Below, piece by piece: positions 44,575 through 53,132 of a stretch of 64,000 bases of DNA. Both the position numbers and the translations under genes were made by a program. The notes under the pieces were generated by a model. The model searched no databases, was not told the origin of the DNA, and saw only the letters and a program-made list of their open reading frames with translations. The stretch's first letter is position 1, and every line of letters begins with the position of its first letter. The DNA comes from an uncultured Alphaproteobacteria bacterium. Lineage in GTDB: Bacteria; Pseudomonadota; Alphaproteobacteria; Rhizobiales; Beijerinckiaceae. The DNA lies in NCBI GenBank assembly GCA_937988775.1, contig CALKHP010000034.1, forward strand, positions 42,795-106,794. Direction: 5' to 3'.

Positions 44575-45465
44575 TCAGTGCAGATTCGACCTGCGGGCGT
44601 AGCCGAAGCGACGCGGCGCCTCGGGCGCGGCAGAATCCGGCGACGAAGCCATGCGATCCGTGCCAGACCCCTCGGCTCCAAACGCTCCGCACCGTCGGGC
44701 GAGTTCCATCTGCACGCGCTGGGAAAATACTTCCCTGACCTGTCGGATGGAATCCGCGGCCCCTTCGGTCTCAAGAAGCGCGTCGATCTCCGAGAGCCGG
44801 AACACGCCGCGCGCGGGATCGGAGACCTCGTCGGCGGCATCGACGATCGCCGTCTCGACCGCGACCAGCAACGTGTGCTGATGCTCGGCAATCCATTCCG
44901 GGGCGATCGCCGCCACGGCGAGCATCCTGAAGCGGAGCCGGTCGATCTGTTGCGGCCGATACGAGCCCAGGCTGCGCTTGATGTCGAGGATCAGGCCCGA
45001 GTGCCGTGTCCTGTTCACCACGACGAGATCTGGCTTGTAGGTCTCGGCCGCATGGACCCGCGAGGGAAAGCGCACGCCCGTGATCTCGTCGGCCGGGGTG
45101 CGCTTCAGCATCTCCTGCGCGGCGGCGACGATGGGCATCGCCTTGGTCGGCAACAGCTTCAAATGGTCGTTGCGCTGGATGGCCTGCGCGATCGCCATCT
45201 CCACCAGCCGCCCCTCCTGCATCACCGCCGAGCGAAAGAAGCTGAACAGCGACGCGTAGGCGCCAAAGGTGATGTCCGCGCGGACCTCCCCAGCGAGCGC
45301 CGCCTTCATGACCTCATCGACCAGTTTGTCGCTGTCCGCCTCGGAGGCCTCTTGTAGCGGCCTAGCCTCCGGCGAACGAAATTGGCGTCGATAACCCGCC
45401 AGGCGTTTTGTAGAACTCGGCCACGCCCCTTCCGGACGGCGCGGATGCCATCTATCAATCCTCAT
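44575..45465 (-). CDS. Unknown protein with a PD-(D/E)XK-nuclease-like motif
   Basis: 296 residues from MRIDRWHPRRPEGAW. The middle shows E89 in GRLVEMAIAQ, then D146 in KPDLVVVNRT and D161-I-K163 in HSGLILDIKRSLGSY, the E...D...(D/E)xK pattern of restriction-endonuclease-like folds. The last 60 residues look disordered. Alternatively the fold serves a non-nuclease function. It is the second gene of the leftward cluster, between the sigma factor and the unknown/AAA+/peptidase genes. Confidence 0.62.
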   Translation of the reverse strand: MRIDRWHPRRPEGAWPSSTKRLAGYRRQFRSPEARPLQEASEADSDKLVDEVMKAALAGEVRADITFGAYASLFSFFRSAVMQEGRLVEMAIAQAIQRNDHLKLLPTKAMPIVAAAQEMLKRTPADEITGVRFPSRVHAAETYKPDLVVVNRTRHSGLILDIKRSLGSYRPQQIDRLRFRMLAVAAIAPEWIAEHQHTLLVAVETAIVDAADEVSDPARGVFRLSEIDALLETEGAADSIRQVREVFSQRVQMELARRCGAFGAEGSGTDRMASSPDSAAPEAPRRFGYARRSNLH

Positions 45466-45761
45466 AGCCCAGGTACCTCTTGATCAGGTGGTTGGGTCAG
45501 GCCTTCGTCAGGTGTTACCAGCACCAGGCGGAGGCCGATTTGTGTTCGCCATCTCGCGTGAACTGCGCCAATCGATCGGGATCCGCGACGGATCTCAAGG
45601 CGCCGGGCTCATTTATGGTTAACGTGCGGGGCAGCCGCGTGGCGCCAGGTCGCCGATCGCGTCGCTGACCGCGCCAATCTCACTGATGCCATCGTGGTGG
45701 CGGCTGCAGCCGGCACCGCCGGGAAGACGGGCATCGAGATGGATGTGCATGGCCATCCTCT

Positions 45762-46385
45762 TCACGCGAGCTGGTGGAGAGCGGCAGGCCGGGCAGGCAC
45801 GGTAACCGCACCAGCAGCATGCTGCCGCTCAGGCTCACGCAGATAAGCCGCACGCAAATGCTTGAGTGCCCGAAACAGACGCGACTGCACGGTACCGAGA
45901 GGAATGCCGAGCAGATCGACGATCTCGAGATAGGAGAAGCCCTCGATGTGGGCGAGGCGGATGAGGTGCTGCTCAGCTTCCGGCAAGGTCGCCAGCACGC
46001 GGAGCAGGTCGGCACATTCGACCGTGCTCTGCTGCGTCGCGGCCACCGGCGCGTCGAGGGTATCCTCGCGACCGTCATCACTAGCAAGGGTCAGCGAGAC
46101 GGTATTGGCCCGCCTCAGCGCCCGGCGGCGGCTATTGCGCACGTGCCCAAGCAGGATGGTGTAGAGCCAGCCGCCGGGATTGCCACCCTCGAAAGCATGG
46201 GCGTTGCGCAGCGCCGTCAGCACCGTCTCCTGCACGAGATCGTCGGGGCCGAGGTGGAGGTGACGGTCGGCGCTCAGGTGGACCGCGCTGCGCCGCAGTT
46301 CGGGCATTGCCGCCACGATCTGATCGGCGAGGCTGCGCACGGGGCGGGTAAGGTGCGAGGGGTGAGAGGTCGTCGCGATGGTCAT
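45762..46385 (-). CDS. ECF-like sigma-70 family RNA polymerase sigma factor
   Basis: About 207 residues from MTIATTSHPSHLTRPVRSL. Region 2 is LGPDDLVQETVLTALRNAHA with GGNPGGWLYTILLGHVRNSRRR; region 4 is LPEAEQHLIRLAHIEGFSYL followed by EIVDLLGIPLGTVQSRLFRA. The ATG has GGAG six bases upstream. No anti-sigma factor gene is adjacent. It heads the leftward cluster and probably directs transcription of the cluster from the repeat-bearing region upstream, which is inference. A 296-bp gap, without a gene, separates it from the next reading frame. Confidence 0.85.
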   Translation of the reverse strand: MTIATTSHPSHLTRPVRSLADQIVAAMPELRRSAVHLSADRHLHLGPDDLVQETVLTALRNAHAFEGGNPGGWLYTILLGHVRNSRRRALRRANTVSLTLASDDGREDTLDAPVAATQQSTVECADLLRVLATLPEAEQHLIRLAHIEGFSYLEIVDLLGIPLGTVQSRLFRALKHLRAAYLREPERQHAAGAVTVPARPAALHQLA

Positions 46386-46748
46386 CGGGCACTCCGTCAA
46401 AATTGTTCTGACGGCATGCCTGACACAACCTTGCGCTCCGCGGAGCCCGCCCTTGCTAGCGATCATATAACGTGGCCAGGAGAGCATGAGCCCGCCGCCA
46501 GCAATCGATCGCGCCGTGGTAACGCTTCCTGAGCCCTGTCGCACTGGGGCGATGCGATCCGCCTCGTCGGGGACCGGCCGCCAGGCCATCAGGGGGACAT
46601 TATCGTTCGGGCGCACGACAACAGCGTTCCGGCGACGCCAGGTGCGTCGGCTGGCATCGCGGGGGCCTCCGGTCGGGCTGGCGCTGCAATGAGCACGAAC
46701 GAACTCGATCGCCGCGACGGCCCGGATGAGGCATGTCGCGTTGCGGGC

Positions 46749-46894
46749 ACGTCAGCTCAACGTGAATTAAATTGCGGAGTTCTGATTCAGGATCCCGGAC
46801 GAGCGATTCGAAGCGCAAGGCATCGGATTCAAGGATAGAGACAAACGATTCGAAGTTCGGGATTGGCGTGGCGCCCGGCAACGACGTTGCAACG
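46749..46894. repeat. Repeat family copy 1 (21-bp phased GATTC hexamers)
   Basis: Starts CACGTCAGCTCAA, contains GATTC(A/G) at 46784, 46805, 46826 and 46847, each exactly 21 bp apart, then GATTGGCG and ends in the palindrome CGTTGCAACG (46885-46894). On the minus strand it could encode F/L-E-S heptads. Confidence 0.7.
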
Positions 46895-46916
46895 ATGATG
46901 TAGCCTGCGTCGCCCG

Positions 46917-47023
46917 CACGTCATCTCGAAGCATTTCACATCACGATAAATTGTGGATTGGCGATTCAAAAGCCCGAACAGACGATTCGAACTGCGAGAT
47001 TGGCGTTGCACCCTGCAACGGCG
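46917..47023. repeat. Repeat family copy 2
   Basis: Starts CACGTCATCTCGAA, has GATTC(A/G) at 46963 and 46984 (21 bp apart), GATTGGCG, and ends in the hairpin CGTTGCA-CCC-TGCAACG (47004-47020). Two hexamers fewer than copy 1. Confidence 0.7.
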
Positions 47024-47208
47024 TCGACCCCGCGGGATGTGCTGCGCGCTCGTATGGCCTCCCACTATCGTGGCAGGTAGCGGGCAGATGGTTCAGGGCT
47101 GGACGCCACATCAAGGCTGGCGGAGACCTGAAGCGGTCGAGTTGCCCGCGACCGATAGCAATGTGTGATGAAACTCAATCGCCTTACCGGCAACCTGAAA
47201 CGACTTAT

Positions 47209-47314
47209 CTCAAGTTGCGGAATTCCGATTCATATCCATGGACATCTGATTCAAGGCGACGGGTTCCCGATTCAAAAGCCGAGGATTTCGTTGCGAATGG
47301 CAACGGCGTTGCGC
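47209..47314. repeat. Repeat family copy 3
   Basis: Starts TCTCAAGTTGCGGAATTCC, has GATTCA at 47227, 47248 and 47269 (21 bp apart), and ends in the hairpin CGTTGC-GAATG-GCAACG (47289-47305). It is the most diverged at its left end. Confidence 0.68.
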
Positions 47315-47898
47315 GACGGGTACGATGCTTGCCTAGGAACGGGACTGCCTGGGTGCGAGGATCACGGTGGCGTCGCCGCCGTCGGATTCGGCTCCGCCAT
47401 GAGGCGCAGCGCCAAAGCTTCGATCTGCGCCTTGCTGGCGGTCGCCTCGGTAAAGCGATCGCTGCGATATCCTGGGTTTCGAAGCTCCAGCGCAGGCGCG
47501 TCTTGAAGATCGTGGGCCGAACACTTGCCATCTTGTCATCTAGGGGAGGAGAACGAATCCGCCGCAGAGGTGGGGCACATCCATGACAAGGTCATGACAT
47601 GCCCGCCGACCTGTTGTGGAGGTTGATGCCATCCGTTGCGTGTGAGGCCAGGATAGGCTGGCGCCAAGCGCGGTGCTGCGCCTCGCATCCCAGCCGACAA
47701 TGATAATCGCATGGCCAGCGACATCACCGTCCCGGCCTGATCCACCCCGCTGGTCGGCCGACCCCGCCGGGTCGGCCGTCATCCCTTTCGGAAATCATTT
47801 CCGAAATATCATCAAGCCTATGAAGATCGGCTTCGGGTATTTTTGCCATCGATGCCAATCCCCTGGCCCAAAGTCGCCTTTTGTCCGTCGGAGTTCCC

Positions 47899-48213
47899 GT
47901 GCCCAAACTGCCATCGTCCCGCCGCCCAGCGGCAGCCGCTTATCAAAAGGAATATCGCGCCAAGCTGAAGGCCGCCCGTAGTCCGTCGCGCGATGACATC
48001 GCGCGGGTTGCCCTGCACTGGGTCATCACGCAGGCGCTCAAGAACGAGCCGGAAAATCTGCCCAAGTTCCGGCAGGCCATCGTCGCCCTGCTGGTCGACC
48101 AGGGTTTTGCTCGCACGAAGGCCGAGGCCAAATTCGATGCGCTCTGCGACAGTTACGAAGATGGCTGGAGCTTCCAGCGCAAGCCTCATCTTCTCAGCGA
48201 TGGCGAGGCGTAA
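47899..48213 (+). CDS. Small unknown protein of mobile-element type
   Basis: About 104 residues from a GTG with GGAG five bases upstream; an in-frame TTG 18 bases earlier is possible. The N-terminus is basic (PSSRRPAAAAYQKEYRAKLK), then DDIARVALHWVITQALKNEP and DQGFARTKAEAKFDALCDSY. Predicted helical. I have seen similar small proteins beside rhizobial integrases but cannot name a family. It faces the sigma-factor cluster and converges with the large recombinase gene. Confidence 0.6.
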   Translation: MPKLPSSRRPAAAAYQKEYRAKLKAARSPSRDDIARVALHWVITQALKNEPENLPKFRQAIVALLVDQGFARTKAEAKFDALCDSYEDGWSFQRKPHLLSDGEA

Positions 48214-48318
48214 TGCCGTTGCGCGCTGAGCCTCGTCCCCCCATTACTTCGTACAACGGCGTTGCAAGGAGTAACGGTGCCGGAGCGCCCGCAAGGGAAG
48301 CTGGCCCAATCGGGTCTT

Positions 48319-50187
48319 TCAACGTTTGAGGCTTTTCCCGTTTGCGTGCGGGGCGGCGCTCGGAACGTATACCGCTCGACGCCCCCTGGTTCTCTCGGTC
48401 TTTGCCATGCGATCGAAGTCCAGCCCGTAAAAAATCGAAAAGTCGATCTCGTCTGGCAGGGGCATGCGCGCGATATCGCGGGCCTGCTTTTCCGTCAGGG
48501 CCTGGAACCCGTAAATCTCATGCTCGTCGCCGAGCTGGTGGCCGGACTGAAGGCGGCGCGAGCGGGGATCGACATCATGGTCGCGCATCTCCTCGATCTT
48601 GCCGCCGCGCAGCGAGTGGAAGACCTCCCGGCCGATCGCCCGCCCTCCCGTTCGCGTCAGCAGCCGGTTCATATAGGCCGAAGCGGATTTTGGGGGATCG
48701 GCGAGCTTGCGCAGGGTCTCGAAGATGAAGCCATCGCGTTGCCGCGCCCAGTCGACGAAGCCGATGTCGACCAGGAGTTGGGGCAGGACGAAGAAGGAGA
48801 CGCTCGCGCCGGTCTTGTACGGCACGCGGACCCAGGCGCCCTTTTGCAGGACGATGCCGCTGGTCTGGGCGACCCAGACACCCTTGTACTTCTCGCGCAG
48901 GTCAGAACCCTGGAGAGCGATCAGCAGGCCGAGCCGGCGTCCGGTCAGGAAGGCCATCAGCGGCAGTATCGCCTCATCGAGGATGCCGTAATGGACCCCG
49001 ACCTTGAACAGCCGGTCGACCATGTCGAGGCCGAGCGGTTCGCGCGGCGATGAGGGCGCGGCCGTGTCCGGCCAGAAGATGCGCGCGTTGTCGAAGGGAT
49101 CGCGGTATTCGAGTTCCGTCATCTTGAAGCGCATCATCGCCTTGACGTTGGCGACGTAGCCGTCCTGGAGGGTCTTCAGGCGGAGCGGCCTCTGGTGCAG
49201 GTCGGAATTGGCGGCGATCAGTTCTCGTGGCGTCATGCCGCCGAACGCGGCCCGCTTGGTGACATTGGCGGGCCAGTATTTGAGGTAATTGACGAACGCC
49301 TGCAGATCGGACGCGTTGTAGGTATCGATTGGGTGGTCGCCGATCAGGTCGAGGAAGACGTCGCGCCGGAGCCGTTCCGAGCCGACATCGGGGTTGCCGT
49401 CGCCGCGCTTGGTGGCGCGCATGCGCAGGTACTCTTCCGAGACCTGGCTGAACAGCGGCTTGCTCGAGGGCGGCCGGTCGACGGTACGGCGATCGAGCTC
49501 GTAGGCGGGCACGAAATCCTTGACGCGATCGGCGCTGCCGAGGCTACCGATGGTGATGCGCTCTGGCGCAGGTGCCTCCCGCGTGGGCGCCGGGTTCGCC
49601 GTCCTCGCGACGGATGTTTCGGGGGCGGGCGCTTGCGGGGGAGCGTGCCGCATCGGCGTTGGCTGCGCTTCGGCGATGGGGCGATCGGCAACCGTCGCTG
49701 TCGGACCACCAAGATTGCGCAGATAGCGGTCGCGAAGCGTATCGGCATTGTCGGCGATCAGCGGGTTGGCTTCTGGCCCCTTGGCCAGTTCGCGCTCGAT
49801 GAGGACCAGGCCCTTCAATGCGTCGCGATCGGCATTGGGGGCTGGTTCGGGCGGTGTCTGGCTGATGAGGTCGTGATGCGCCTTCAGGTAGCCCTTGACC
49901 TCGGCCATGGCCAGCATCGCATCGGTCTCGGAGTCGTCCGTCCCGTCACTCACCCGCCTGATCCTCCGGCGCTCGAAGGCGACCCGCGAAAGGCCCGCCA
50001 GGATGTCGGCCTGCCGCCGTGCCTCGCGGGCGGGGAGCACGCCGAGGCCGATCCGGATGGCGGGGCAGCGCCCGTTCGGATCGATCCTGCGCGGGATTCT
50101 TATCTGGAAGAGGTAAGCAGCTCCTGAACGGACGAGATACGGGGTCCGCGGGCTGGTGCGGCGCGCTACAATCGGGGATACGGGCAC
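48319..50187 (-). CDS. Large tyrosine recombinase/integrase
   Basis: 622 residues. The N-terminal part RTPYLVRSGAAYLFQIRIPR is the DUF6538-like opening of alphaproteobacterial integrases; a Pro/Ala-rich linker spans about 150-235; a SAM-like core-binding domain follows. The catalytic domain shows arginine in FLTGRRLGLL, HxLR in FHSLRGGKIEEM, a second histidine in LQSGHQLGD and the tyrosine in HEIYGFQ. It could excise or integrate the element to its left. The GTG start has AGGGA upstream. A TGTACA-N6-TGTACA sequence lies across its start region. Confidence 0.85.
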   Translation of the reverse strand: MPVSPIVARRTSPRTPYLVRSGAAYLFQIRIPRRIDPNGRCPAIRIGLGVLPAREARRQADILAGLSRVAFERRRIRRVSDGTDDSETDAMLAMAEVKGYLKAHHDLISQTPPEPAPNADRDALKGLVLIERELAKGPEANPLIADNADTLRDRYLRNLGGPTATVADRPIAEAQPTPMRHAPPQAPAPETSVARTANPAPTREAPAPERITIGSLGSADRVKDFVPAYELDRRTVDRPPSSKPLFSQVSEEYLRMRATKRGDGNPDVGSERLRRDVFLDLIGDHPIDTYNASDLQAFVNYLKYWPANVTKRAAFGGMTPRELIAANSDLHQRPLRLKTLQDGYVANVKAMMRFKMTELEYRDPFDNARIFWPDTAAPSSPREPLGLDMVDRLFKVGVHYGILDEAILPLMAFLTGRRLGLLIALQGSDLREKYKGVWVAQTSGIVLQKGAWVRVPYKTGASVSFFVLPQLLVDIGFVDWARQRDGFIFETLRKLADPPKSASAYMNRLLTRTGGRAIGREVFHSLRGGKIEEMRDHDVDPRSRRLQSGHQLGDEHEIYGFQALTEKQARDIARMPLPDEIDFSIFYGLDFDRMAKTERTRGRRAVYVPSAAPHANGKSLKR

Positions 50188-50188
50188 G

Positions 50189-50206
50189 TGTACAATTCCC
50201 TGTACA
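50189..50206. promoter_or_regulatory. Palindromic TGTACA-N6-TGTACA site at the integrase start
   Basis: Two TGTACA hexamers, each itself a palindrome, sit 12 bp centre to centre just upstream of the GTG start of the large recombinase. The position would let a bound protein block transcription or translation initiation of the recombinase. Confidence 0.45.
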
Positions 50207-50272
50207 GAGCGCCGACCTCGCGATTCCCCTGTGATTTCAGGGGGTTTTAATTGACGAAGAGTGTCTGTGGAT

Positions 50273-50286
50273 TGGCGGAGAGGGAG
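50273..50286 (-). other. Possible attachment site (tRNA-Ser 3' end match)
   Basis: TGGCGGAGAGGGAG repeats the first 14 bases of the sequence at 13974 and matches the reverse complement of tRNA-Ser 3' ends. It is followed by TCCGCCA, so TGGCGGA-GAGGGAG-TCCGCCA also makes a 7-bp stem. It lies between the two divergent integrase genes, where the junction of two elements is expected. Confidence 0.45.
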
Positions 50287-50451
50287 TCCGCCATACTATG
50301 GCTGGCGCCCGGTCGCATGTAGTCGCAGTTGACACGTTTATGTGTTGATTTATCTCGCCTCTTCCACGAATTTTGCATAGAACGGTCGTTGACGGCCGTC
50401 TAAAGCCGGAGATATTGCTGGGGCCAACGTTGCTATGATGTTGGGGCTGAC

Positions 50452-51666
50452 ATGGCGAAGCGCGAGCAGAAGAAGCTAACTGACCTGGCCGTTCGCGCCC
50501 TCACCAAGCCCGGTCGTTATGGCGATGGTGGCAACCTCTTTCTCGTCGTCAGCAAGAGCGGCGCGAAGAAATGGACATTCCTGTTTCGGTGGCAGGGCAA
50601 GCTTACCGAGATGGGGCTTGGCTCGTTGGTGGATGTCTCGCTGGCGCATGCTCGGCAGAAGGCCATAGCCGCCCGCGTTCAACTCGATGCTGGAACCAAT
50701 CCTGTCGAGGCGCGGCGCGCAGCAGAGCACGGCAAGACGGCCTCGCCAGAGTTCGGCGCCTTTGCGCTTGATCTGATCGAAACCATCAAGAGCGGCTTTC
50801 GCAATCCTAAGCACCAGGCGCAATGGCGCTCCACGCTAGAAACCTATTGCCGGCCGATCTGGAAAACATCTGTCGATAAGGTCGACACGGCTGGTGTGTT
50901 GAAGTGCTTGACACCGATATGGAATGACAAGCCAGAAACGGCATCTCGTGTCCGAGGCCGTATCGAGCGCGTCTTAGACGCTGCCAAGGCTCAGGGCCTC
51001 CGCTCGGGCGAGAACCCTGCCGTGTGGCGCGGGCACCTGTCCGCCACGCTCCCAAAGCCGCTGAAGCTGTCAAGAGGGCACCATGCGGCGTTGCCCTACG
51101 ATCAGATGCCGGCATTTATGAAGGATTTGCGGACGCGCGATGCAACGGCGGCTTTCGCGCTTGAATTCCTGATCCTCACGGCTTGCCGTACGGGCGAAGT
51201 GAGGGGCGCGACGTGGGCTGAAATCGACCTAGAGCGCGGCCTATGGACCATCCCGGCCAATCGCATGAAGGCTGGCAAAGAACACCGCGTGCCCCTCAGC
51301 GGTCGCGCCAAGGCCATCGTCCAGCAGATGAGCGATGCCAGGATCAGCAGCTACGTGTTCCCCGGCCTCAACAAGGGGCGGCCTCTATCCGAGGGAGCGT
51401 TCGACGCTTTGCTCGAGCGGATGAAGCGCGAGACTATCACGGCGCATGGCTTCCGATCCGCGTTCTCGGACTGGGCGTCTGAGGTTTCGTCGTTCAGTTC
51501 CGAAACGCGCGAAACGGCACTGGCTCACACCATCTCGAACAAAGCAGAGGCAGCGTACCGCCGGGGCGACGCGCTGGAAAAGCGGCGCCTGATGATGGAA
51601 GCTTGGGCGTCTTGGTGCGAGCCAAGAGCCGATGGCAACATTCTTCCTATGGCGAGGGTCGGCTGA
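50452..51666 (+). CDS. int: Prophage integrase, P4-type tyrosine recombinase
   Basis: 404 residues. The N-terminal DUF4102-like arm-binding domain reads KLTDLAVRALTKPGRYGDGGNLFLVV. The catalytic domain has LILTACRTGEVRGATWAEID (first arginine), lysine in AGKEHRVPLS, HGFRSAFSDWA (HxxR) and, late, LAHTISNKAEAAYRRGD with the histidine and the nucleophilic tyrosine. It integrates the phage genome to the right, probably at a tRNA 3' end. It begins about 165 bp right of the tRNA-Ser-like sequence. Confidence 0.92.
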   Translation: MAKREQKKLTDLAVRALTKPGRYGDGGNLFLVVSKSGAKKWTFLFRWQGKLTEMGLGSLVDVSLAHARQKAIAARVQLDAGTNPVEARRAAEHGKTASPEFGAFALDLIETIKSGFRNPKHQAQWRSTLETYCRPIWKTSVDKVDTAGVLKCLTPIWNDKPETASRVRGRIERVLDAAKAQGLRSGENPAVWRGHLSATLPKPLKLSRGHHAALPYDQMPAFMKDLRTRDATAAFALEFLILTACRTGEVRGATWAEIDLERGLWTIPANRMKAGKEHRVPLSGRAKAIVQQMSDARISSYVFPGLNKGRPLSEGAFDALLERMKRETITAHGFRSAFSDWASEVSSFSSETRETALAHTISNKAEAAYRRGDALEKRRLMMEAWASWCEPRADGNILPMARVG

Positions 51667-51753
51667 TGGCTCGCCACTCGGGCGTGCCAAAGCTCGCCAA
51701 TAGTCTCTCGCCGGCCCTCGACCCTTGAGCCGGTTAACGCCAGGGGATGACCC

Positions 51754-52089
51754 ATGACAAGAAAGTCAGTCAAACTAGCAATCGACGCGCTGCCGCTTTA
51801 TGCCAGCGACGCCGAACTTGGCCGCGCCATCATGGGCGACCGGGCCGCAGAATGGAAACTCATCGCGCTCCTGTTCGAGCCGCGCGGCTTGCCGAAAGTC
51901 GATACTCAACTCCACGGCCGCTATGTGCCAGCCGTGCTACAGTTCTTCGACGCTAGGCATGGCGTCGGCGGCGTCGATGCCCCTTATCCAGACGCGAACA
52001 GCCGCCTGTCCAGCCATGAGGAAGCCATATGGAATTCGAGGCAGAAGCGGCGGGGCGCGCGCCAGACTACATCTCCAAAGGATAAATGA
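51754..52089 (+). CDS. Small prophage protein next to the integrase
   Basis: 111 residues, MTRKSVKLAIDALPLYASDA. The segment MGDRAAEWKLIALLFEPRGL then PKVDTQLHGRYVPAVLQFFD resembles short proteins that often follow P4-type integrases in Hyphomicrobiales prophages and may be excisionase-like. The C-terminus is basic and probably disordered. Function unproven. Confidence 0.65.
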   Translation: MTRKSVKLAIDALPLYASDAELGRAIMGDRAAEWKLIALLFEPRGLPKVDTQLHGRYVPAVLQFFDARHGVGGVDAPYPDANSRLSSHEEAIWNSRQKRRGARQTTSPKDK

Positions 52090-52122
52090 AGGCCCCGCAT
52101 CACCTGGAAGAACCTAAAACTC

Positions 52123-52770
52123 ATGGCATCGAAGAATTCTGTTGAGCCTTCCGACTTCGCAAAAGAGGTCATTGGTTTATACAAAACGCTACTTCAAGCG
52201 CCGGAACATCGCGGCGCCAGCGGCGGGCCTAATCTTGCTGCAACAGTCGACGCCCGCCGTGTGGCGTTTGGGTTGGCCGCGATCCGTAGACTTTTGGACA
52301 CCAAGCTTGCAGAGATTGGCTTTAACGATGATTTCGTTCGGTCAGGTCTCCTAGAGGCTTACAAAATAATTGAGCACCTCACTACCGGCCTCGACCACCC
52401 GATAGCAATGCACATTGCTGGCCTCAAAACAGCGTATTTCCGGCCATCCCGGCAATCCAAGACCCCGTTAGGCGAGCAAGGTCAAATGTCCGTCGTGGGC
52501 TTAGTTCGTGCGTATGCGGATTTGAAAGGGATAGGCTTCAAGCCTGCTGCCTCAACGATTATAGAGAAGCTCCAAGTCGAGGGTGTGCACCTGACAGTGG
52601 AAACAGTGCGGCGTTGGAACAGCCGCTTTAGGGATCGAGAGGAAGTCGGCCCTGACGCTTATGCAAACCATTTCATAACCTCGGGAAACAATGATTTAGA
52701 TGCCGTGCTTCAACATGGGCTAATCTGGTGTTGGCGATGGTTGGGAGTAGCAACCATCTCGACAAAGTAG
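52123..52770 (+). CDS. Prophage protein of unknown function
   Basis: 215 residues from MASKNSVEPSDFAKEVIGLY. The C-terminal half, SVVGLVRAYADLKGIGFKPA then STIIEKLQVEGVHLTVETVRRW, looks like a helix-turn-helix, so DNA binding is possible. No family recognised. It precedes the AlpA-like gene by about 95 bp. Confidence 0.6.
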   Translation: MASKNSVEPSDFAKEVIGLYKTLLQAPEHRGASGGPNLAATVDARRVAFGLAAIRRLLDTKLAEIGFNDDFVRSGLLEAYKIIEHLTTGLDHPIAMHIAGLKTAYFRPSRQSKTPLGEQGQMSVVGLVRAYADLKGIGFKPAASTIIEKLQVEGVHLTVETVRRWNSRFRDREEVGPDAYANHFITSGNNDLDAVLQHGLIWCWRWLGVATISTK

Positions 52771-52864
52771 GCTCGTGGGCAAGAGCCCCTGTTTAATGCC
52801 CATAGATGCCATCGCATCCTCCTGATCGTCGCATCAATCGCGATTGTTCAGCAGGAGTCACGAA

Positions 52865-53059
52865 ATGTCAGCAGAGCCACTAGCGCTCAGCATCTCCGAC
52901 GCGGTTCGTATGTCCGGTATCGGCCGAACCAGCTTGATTGCCGAAATTCGGCATGGCCGCCTTCGGGCAATCAAAATCGGCAAGCGAACAGTTGTGACAG
53001 TCGAAGACCTTCGCTCATGGCTGGCGTCGCGTCCGGCGTTCAAATCGCGCGCTGCCTGA
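52865..53059 (+). CDS. AlpA/excisionase-like helix-turn-helix protein
   Basis: 64 residues from MSAEPLALSISDAVRMSGIG. The pattern ISDAVRMSGIGRTSLIAEIR then GRLRAIKIGKRTVVTVEDLR is the DNA-binding domain of AlpA/MerR-like excisionases (helix_turn_helix_17). AGGAG lies seven bases upstream of the ATG. It probably controls prophage excision or integrase expression. Confidence 0.82.
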   Translation: MSAEPLALSISDAVRMSGIGRTSLIAEIRHGRLRAIKIGKRTVVTVEDLRSWLASRPAFKSRAA

Positions 53060-53132
53060 AAAGGCGAAACCCGGCCGCGTGACGGCGCAACCGGGCTTCT
53101 AAATCACCAACTCCGACCAAGGATTAGATGAC

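Larger units (their letters stand above)
46386..47898. other. 1.5-kb gene-free region with a three-copy repeat family
   Basis: The region between the divergent sigma-factor and small protein genes has no gene I can support. Three diverged repeat copies (separate entries) fill much of 46749-47314. A leftward frame at about 47362-47535 reads coding-like (YRSDRFTEATASKAQIEALA) but lacks a start codon, so it may be a gene fragment. GGTCGGCCGACCC and GGGTCGGCCG repeats lie at 47752-47780. The cluster promoter is expected near 46386-46480. Confidence 0.5.

Noticed and set aside
50273..50293. TGGCGGA-GAGGGAG-TCCGCCA as a terminator
   Set aside because: A 7-bp stem is possible but no T-run follows on either strand; the match to tRNA-Ser ends is a better explanation.
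53075..53100. CCCGG...CCGGG hairpin after the AlpA-like gene as a terminator
   Set aside because: Only five paired bases, long loop and a short interrupted T tract.
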